From the NCBI GenBank assembly GCA_023443145.1, contig JAEZVS010000147.1, positions 1-19,551 of the forward strand: a stretch of DNA of 19,551 nt. Reading direction: 5' to 3'. The stretch comes from Bacillota bacterium (GTDB lineage Bacteria; Bacillota; Peptococcia; Peptococcales; Peptococcaceae). This document shows positions 16,570 through 19,551 of this stretch, one piece after another; position 1 is the first letter of the stretch; each line of letters opens with the position of its first letter. The notes under the pieces were generated by a model. It saw only the letters and a list, made by a program, of their open reading frames with translations, ran no database searches and had not been told where the DNA came from. The translations under genes were made by a program, and so were the position numbers.

Positions 16570-17649
16570 TTATGTTCTTTTATAAAATGGCAAGGCCACC
16601 ACTTCTGCTGCCACACGGCGGCCGCGCACATCCACCTCTACCGTATCGCCCACTTGGGCACTGTCTTGATTCACCAGCGCCATGGCCACAGGATAGCCCA
16701 AGAACGGACAGTGGGTACCGGAAGTGGTCACACCGATTTGCTTTTCTTCTGCAAAGACGGCGCCCCCTTCCCGAATAATGCCGCGACCGGTCACTTTAAG
16801 GCCCACACGTTTGCGTTCCACCGGTTTTTCCAGCCCCGCCTTGCCGACAAAGTCTTCTTTATCCATCTTCACCGCAAAGCCTAAACCGGTTTCCAGCGGA
16901 GAAACGGTTTCGTCCATTTCATGTCCATATAACGGCATGGCGGCTTCCATGCGCAAGGTATCGCGTGCCCCAAGACCGCAGGGAAGAAGGCCGTAGGCTT
17001 CGCCGGCTTCCATAATCTTCTGCCAAAGTGCCACCACATCACCGGCGGCACAATAAAGTTCCACGCCGTCTTCTCCGGTGTAGCCCGTTTTAGACACCAC
17101 GCATGGAATTCCGGCCACTTCACCGTTGATCACCGCATGATAAAACTTTTGCGGAATGCTTTCTTCTGCAGCCAATGTGCGGAGAATATCCATGGCTTTA
17201 GGCCCCTGCAGCGCCAAAAGCCCCCAATCATCGCTCACATTGGTGAAGGTGGCATCACCAAAAGCATGCGCCTTCATAAAAGCGAAATCTTTGTCCGTAT
17301 TAGAAGCATTCACCACTAAAAGATAATCGTTCTCAGCTTTTTTATAGACAATCAAGTCGTCCACACAGCCGCCATTTTCATTGCAAAGAACGGTGTAACG
17401 AGCCTGGCCGTCCACCATGTTGGCAAATTTGTTGGTAAAAATTTTCTCCAAATTTGCCAGGGCATCGGAGCCTTGTAAAGTAATTTCTCCCATATGGCTG
17501 ACATCAAAGAGCCCTGCTTTTTCACGCACTGCCATGTGTTCTGCAATGACACCGGCCTTGTATTGCACCGGCATGGAAAAACCGCCAAAGGGCACCATTT
17601 TTCCACCGGCTGCCACATGGGTGTCATACAACGGTGTTTTTTTCTCCAT
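16570..17649 (-). CDS. gcvT: Aminomethyltransferase (glycine cleavage T protein)
   Basis: A 359-residue THF-dependent aminomethyltransferase that releases ammonia from aminomethyl-GcvH and makes 5,10-methylene-[11 protein letters not shown] is at residues 48-55, and the catalytic aspartate lies in [10 protein letters not shown] (93-102). [22 protein letters not shown] and [10 protein letters not shown] follow in the usual order. The ATG at 17647-17649 is chosen because GGGGG lies 8 nt upstream; an ATG at 17653-17655 and a GTG at 17662-17664 are too close to or overlap it. It is first in the gcv operon, below a leader of about 250 nt containing a terminator, so expression of the whole operon is probably set there. 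Confidence 0.96.
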   Translation of the reverse strand: MEKKTPLYDTHVAAGGKMVPFGGFSMPVQYKAGVIAEHMAVREKAGLFDVSHMGEITLQGSDALANLEKIFTNKFANMVDGQARYTVLCNENGGCVDDLIVYKKAENDYLLVVNASNTDKDFAFMKAHAFGDATFTNVSDDWGLLALQGPKAMDILRTLAAEESIPQKFYHAVINGEVAGIPCVVSKTGYTGEDGVELYCAAGDVVALWQKIMEAGEAYGLLPCGLGARDTLRMEAAMPLYGHEMDETVSPLETGLGFAVKMDKEDFVGKAGLEKPVERKRVGLKVTGRGIIREGGAVFAEEKQIGVTTSGTHCPFLGYPVAMALVNQDSAQVGDTVEVDVRGRRVAAEVVALPFYKRT

Positions 17650-17903
17650 AAACATATCCCCCACTCAAGACCAAAACACAATACGCCTTCGTGCAACACA
17701 AAAAGAGGCCTTCTTTTACATACTCGGTAAAAAAGAAGCCCTCCTTTCTTATAACAGTTTATATGCAAGTGCAAAGGCACATTGCTGCCATGTATGCTGC
17801 ACGCCTATTGAAAATACCGGCAAGCATTTTGATTTCATCTGCACATATATTGGAGATTGTTTTTTCTCAAATATATAATTAATGAAAATTCAAAACTTCT
17901 TGC
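17650..17903 (-). promoter_or_regulatory. Long gcv operon leader with attenuator
   Basis: The transcribed stretch between the predicted start (about 17903) and gcvT is about 250 nt and contains an intrinsic terminator, so read-through must be controlled. I looked for the glycine riboswitch core (GGAGAG... then CCGAAGG...) and the T-box AGGGTGGNACCGCG and found neither. A 29-codon frame (17838-17749) ends 5 nt before the terminator but has no ribosome binding site. Several short complementary segments (GTGC, GCAG, ATGTGC repeats) suggest folded structure upstream of the terminator. Confidence 0.6.
17700..17743 (-). terminator. Intrinsic terminator inside the gcv leader (putative attenuator)
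   Basis: On the minus strand, GAGGGCTTCTTTTTTAC (17727-17743) pairs with GTAAAAGAAGGCCTC (17705-17719), with one mismatch and a two-base bulge, around a 7-nt loop. TTTTT follows (17700-17704). It lies about 50 nt above the gcvT start and well downstream of the promoter. Confidence 0.7.
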
Positions 17904-17909
17904 GAATTC

Positions 17910-17938
17910 ATACTAGCAAAACCATAAATCATTGTCAA
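17910..17938 (-). promoter_or_regulatory. Promoter of the gcvT-H-PA-PB-lplA-lpd operon
   Basis: On the minus strand, a perfect TTGACA (17933-17938), exactly 17 bp, then TAGTAT (17910-17915). This is the best promoter match in the window. Confidence 0.75.
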
Positions 17939-18077
17939 GAAATAGCTTAAGCGCCATGTTTCCAAATAGAATCCATTTGTCTTTAAATCACAAACTTTCC
18001 TGCCTCCAGCTTTGTTAAAAAGTTCACAAATGCAAAAAATCCCACCAGAGAGCCTTTTTTAACGGCCTCTCATTTTT
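17935..18077 (+). ncRNA. Candidate small RNA divergent from the gcv operon
   Basis: A plus-strand promoter-like pair, TTGCGA (17900-17905), 17 bp, CATAAA (17923-17928), overlaps the gcv promoter head to head. About 110 nt past the predicted start lies a hairpin plus T-run (18048-18077). No open frame with a ribosome binding site is found between them. The evidence is a promoter and terminator of matching direction only; each -35/-10 box matches 4 of 6 bases. Confidence 0.3.
18045..18077 (+). terminator. Plus-strand hairpin terminator without an upstream gene
   Basis: GAGAGCC (18048-18054) pairs with GGCCTCTC (18064-18071) with one bulged base and is followed by ATTTTT on the plus strand. No protein gene precedes it on that strand. 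Confidence 0.5.
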
Positions 18078-18202
18078 CGTCGTTTCAGCGGTGTGGGGAA
18101 AATGTCCGTCTGCTGAAATAATAACCATCATTTATATGTATTATTTGCTTAAAATCCGCCATCGACGATGTAGCGTCCGCTTTTCACACAATAAAAAAAC
18201 AC

Positions 18203-18254
18203 AAAAAAAGCAGTCGGTTAACGATCTCTTTAAAATTGGTCATCAACCGCCTGC
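18203..18254 (-). terminator. Terminator of the LytTR-DUF3021 operon
   Basis: On the minus strand, GCAGGCGGTT (18245-18254) pairs with AACCGACTGC (18210-18219), one mismatch, with further inner pairing (GAT/ATC). A run of seven T follows. It is about 20 nt past the stop at 18275. Confidence 0.8.
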
Positions 18255-18274
18255 ACCATAGGGTATCGAATGCT

Positions 18275-18742
18275 TTATTTGTTTTCGCCATGCACTATTC
18301 TCATGCGCTCGTTCATGTTTTTAATTTTATGCCTGAGCAATAAATATTCTGTTATCCAAACAATTAAAAATATCAGCGTAAATGTGAGCGTAAAGACAAT
18401 AAAGCTGACCAGTGACAAGGGAAACCAGCTTAAAAAATATCCGCTAAGAAAAATCAGCATAAAAAGAATGATAAAGTTGAGGCACGATTGCCGCGCCAGA
18501 CTCCAATGATCGATGAGCCATATCACCGATGCCGCTGAACCGACCATACCAATCATCCCACAAACAAGCAACTGCACAAGCACGGCCGTCCATTCTGTAC
18601 CCAATGCAGCCACAAGATCGGGATTTACCGGATAAAACCGGCCATCACCAATGCACCAAGACACGAAAAGAGAGATAAATACACCAATGGTCACACCACT
18701 TGGGAAACCATATAGACCGCGTATCAACATCATTTTTTTCAT
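18275..18742 (-). CDS. DUF3021 family four-helix membrane protein
   Basis: A 155-residue integral membrane protein with four hydrophobic segments at about 12-31, 51-77, 86-106 and 109-136, and a charged C-terminal tail (RHKIKNMNERMR). Size, topology and position directly after a LytTR regulator match the DUF3021 family, whose members are typically encoded with a LytTR protein and may modulate it. The ATG at 18740-18742 is preceded by GAGGTGA that overlaps the LytTR stop, so the two are translationally coupled. The biochemical role is not known. The assignment rests on topology plus context more than on a sharp motif. Confidence 0.75.
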   Translation of the reverse strand: MKKMMLIRGLYGFPSGVTIGVFISLFVSWCIGDGRFYPVNPDLVAALGTEWTAVLVQLLVCGMIGMVGSAASVIWLIDHWSLARQSCLNFIILFMLIFLSGYFLSWFPLSLVSFIVFTLTFTLIFLIVWITEYLLLRHKIKNMNERMRIVHGENK

Positions 18743-18751
18743 AATCTCACC

Positions 18752-19189
18752 TCATAAGCCCAACACAAGTTTAATTTTAGTGACATAACGCCTAGACGCA
18801 TAGGCCACACTTCCATTGATCGTTTTAACGCAGATGGTTCCCGACAAGCTCAAATCGAAATTTTTAACTTTCTTTAAGTTGATGATTTCAGAATTGGAAA
18901 TACGCACAAAATGCTGCTCTAAACGCTGTTCCGCTTCATACAAACGGCATTTCAGCAGATATGTGCCGTGAGCCGTCTCGGCAAAAACCTTGCCGCTCGA
19001 TGTAAAAATGCGATAAGTATCAGCGGGATCTAAGATATGTGCCACCTCGTCTTTAAATCCAACAAATACGTTCGCGTGTTTGACCGACAACATTTGGACC
19101 AGCGCTTCTATGTCGTCCGTCATGCGATTCGTTAAGATGACCACTTTTGGTTCTACGCAGTTTTCGTCTATTTTAATTTCAACTTGCAT
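18752..19189 (-). CDS. LytTR-type DNA-binding regulator
   Basis: A 145-residue regulator. Residues about 45-145 form a LytTR domain, recognised by HFVRISNSEIINLKKV (93-108) and the C-terminal YASRRYVTKIK. The first 45 residues are not a receiver domain, so this is a stand-alone LytTR protein and not a two-component response regulator. The ATG at 19187-19189 is chosen because AAAGGAGG lies 8 nt before it; the frame continues up to 19246 but would include the ribosome binding site. It forms an operon with the DUF3021 gene and ends in a shared terminator. LytTR proteins usually bind pairs of direct repeats and often control their own operon. Targets are unknown. Confidence 0.88.
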   Translation of the reverse strand: MQVEIKIDENCVEPKVVILTNRMTDDIEALVQMLSVKHANVFVGFKDEVAHILDPADTYRIFTSSGKVFAETAHGTYLLKCRLYEAEQRLEQHFVRISNSEIINLKKVKNFDLSLSGTICVKTINGSVAYASRRYVTKIKLVLGL

Positions 19190-19237
19190 CAGCACTTCCT
19201 CCTTTCTTTCATTATCATATGGCATCCAAAAAGAAAG

Positions 19238-19283
19238 GGCCACCAAATTTCTATAAACGGTCGCATTTCTCCTTTAGGTGGCC
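19238..19283. repeat. Inverted repeat upstream of the LytTR gene
   Basis: GGCCACC (19238-19244) and GGTGGCC (19277-19283), with three further A/T pairs after a bulge, lie 50-95 bp above the LytTR start. It could be an autoregulatory operator or fold in the leader RNA. No T-run follows. Confidence 0.55.
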
Positions 19284-19311
19284 GTAATCGTATATGACCG
19301 CAAAAAAAAAC

Positions 19312-19344
19312 ACAAAAAAACCCGGCTCATCACTGAGCCAGGTT
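19312..19344 (-). terminator. Terminator of the rRNA/tRNA operon
   Basis: On the minus strand, AACCTGGCTCA pairs with TGAGCCGGGTT (11 bp, one wobble) around a GTGA loop, followed by seven T. It begins 5 nt after tRNA-Trp. Confidence 0.9.
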
Positions 19345-19348
19345 GCAA

Positions 19349-19421
19349 CAGGGGCACTAGGATTCGAACCCAGGACCTGCGGTTTTGGAGACCGTTATTC
19401 TACCAGCTGAACTATACCCCT
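19349..19421 (-). tRNA. tRNA-Trp (CCA anticodon)
   Basis: A 73-nt cloverleaf. The acceptor AGGGGTA pairs with TGCCCCT, with G73 as discriminator (normal for bacterial tRNA-Trp). The anticodon arm ends CGGTCTCCAAAACCG with anticodon CCA, and the T-loop is GTTCGAATC. The 3' CCA is not encoded. It lies 12 nt after tRNA-Asn in the same transcript. Confidence 0.95.
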
Positions 19422-19433
19422 ATAAAAATAAAA

Positions 19434-19505
19434 CTCCCCGAGCTGGGCTCGAACCAGCAACCCTTCGGTTAACAGCCGAATGCTCTACCATTGAGCTATC
19501 GAGGA
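19434..19505 (-). tRNA. tRNA-Asn (GUU anticodon)
   Basis: A 72-nt cloverleaf. The acceptor TCCTCGA pairs with TCGGGGA, discriminator G. The D-arm is GCTCAATGGTAGAGC, and the anticodon arm TTCGGCTGTTAACCGAA has anticodon GTT. The T-arm is GCTGGTTCGAGCCCAGC. No encoded CCA. It starts just after the 5S rRNA end. Confidence 0.95.
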
Positions 19506-19510
19506 ATAAT

Positions 19511-19551
19511 TCCGGCAATGACCTATCTTGACAGGAAAAGAGTACCTGCTA
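19511..19551 (-). rRNA. rrf: 5S rRNA, 3' end (cut by window edge)
   Basis: On the minus strand the last 41 bases read AGCAGGTACT..., then AAGATAGGTCATTGCCGGAA. These align with the 3' part of bacterial 5S rRNA (GAUGGUACU...GAGAGUAGGUCGUCGCCAGGA). Position directly before tRNA-Asn and tRNA-Trp, with a terminator after them, fits an rrn operon tail. Only about a third of the molecule is visible, and the exact 3' end is approximate. Confidence 0.65.

Noticed and set aside
17749..17838. 29-codon minus-strand frame in the gcv leader ending just before the attenuator
   Set aside because: The placement suits a leader peptide, but there is no ribosome binding site and no glycine codon run. Mentioned only as a possibility within the leader.
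17650..17903. Glycine riboswitch or T-box in the gcv leader
   Set aside because: Looked for the conserved cores by eye and did not find them; a fragment CACGAAGG after the terminator is too short and wrongly placed.
17977..17993. Second Rex-like site (TTGTCTTTAAATCACAA) above the gcv promoter
   Set aside because: 17 bp in place of 18, about 40 bp above the -35 box and in AT-rich DNA; likely chance.
1..19551. CRISPR array, prophage, insertion sequence or toxin-antitoxin module
   Set aside because: No regularly spaced repeats, transposase, integrase or small toxin-like gene pair was seen on either strand.

Overview
The window looks like chromosomal DNA of an anaerobic, amino-acid-fermenting Bacillota (Clostridia-like) bacterium. 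The reasons are strong AGGAGG-type ribosome binding sites, a split glycine decarboxylase (gcvPA plus gcvPB), a formyl-THF synthetase/FchA/FolD set, a butyrate-type thiolase/crotonase/hydroxybutyryl-CoA dehydrogenase set, and a LytTR-DUF3021 pair. The genus cannot be fixed from this sequence alone. Nearly every gene is on the minus strand, so reading order within operons runs from high to low coordinates.

Layout from the low end. 1-128 is the start of a CBS-domain protein cut by the window edge. 409-3363 is a thlA-crt-hbd operon converting acetyl-CoA towards crotonyl-CoA. It has a clear promoter with a Rex-like operator over the -35 box and ends in a hairpin terminator. 3868-5462 holds two tandem short-chain dehydrogenases resembling levodione reductase. 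They are divergent from a metallo-beta-lactamase-fold hydrolase (5867-6748), with a 23-bp palindrome in the shared intergenic region. 6867-7309 is a decayed CPBP-family membrane protease on the minus strand, lying between two related terminator hairpins.

7463-10650 is fhs-fchA-folD, and 10858-17649 is gcvT-gcvH-gcvPA-gcvPB-lplA-lpd. Together these two adjacent operons encode glycine decarboxylation to CO2, ammonia, NADH and methylene-THF. They also encode lipoyl attachment to GcvH, and oxidation of methylene-THF through methenyl- and formyl-THF to formate with ATP formation. The FolD lacks the lysine and glutamine needed for cyclohydrolase activity in characterised FolD proteins, which explains the presence of FchA. 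The gcv operon has a near-consensus promoter and a leader of about 250 nt with an internal intrinsic terminator. I see no glycine riboswitch in it, so it is a candidate for an unrecognised attenuation system. A possible divergent small RNA overlaps this promoter.

18275-19189 is a LytTR regulator with a DUF3021 membrane protein. The window ends with the 3' end of a 5S rRNA, tRNA-Asn and tRNA-Trp, the tail of an rRNA operon on the minus strand, closed by a strong terminator.
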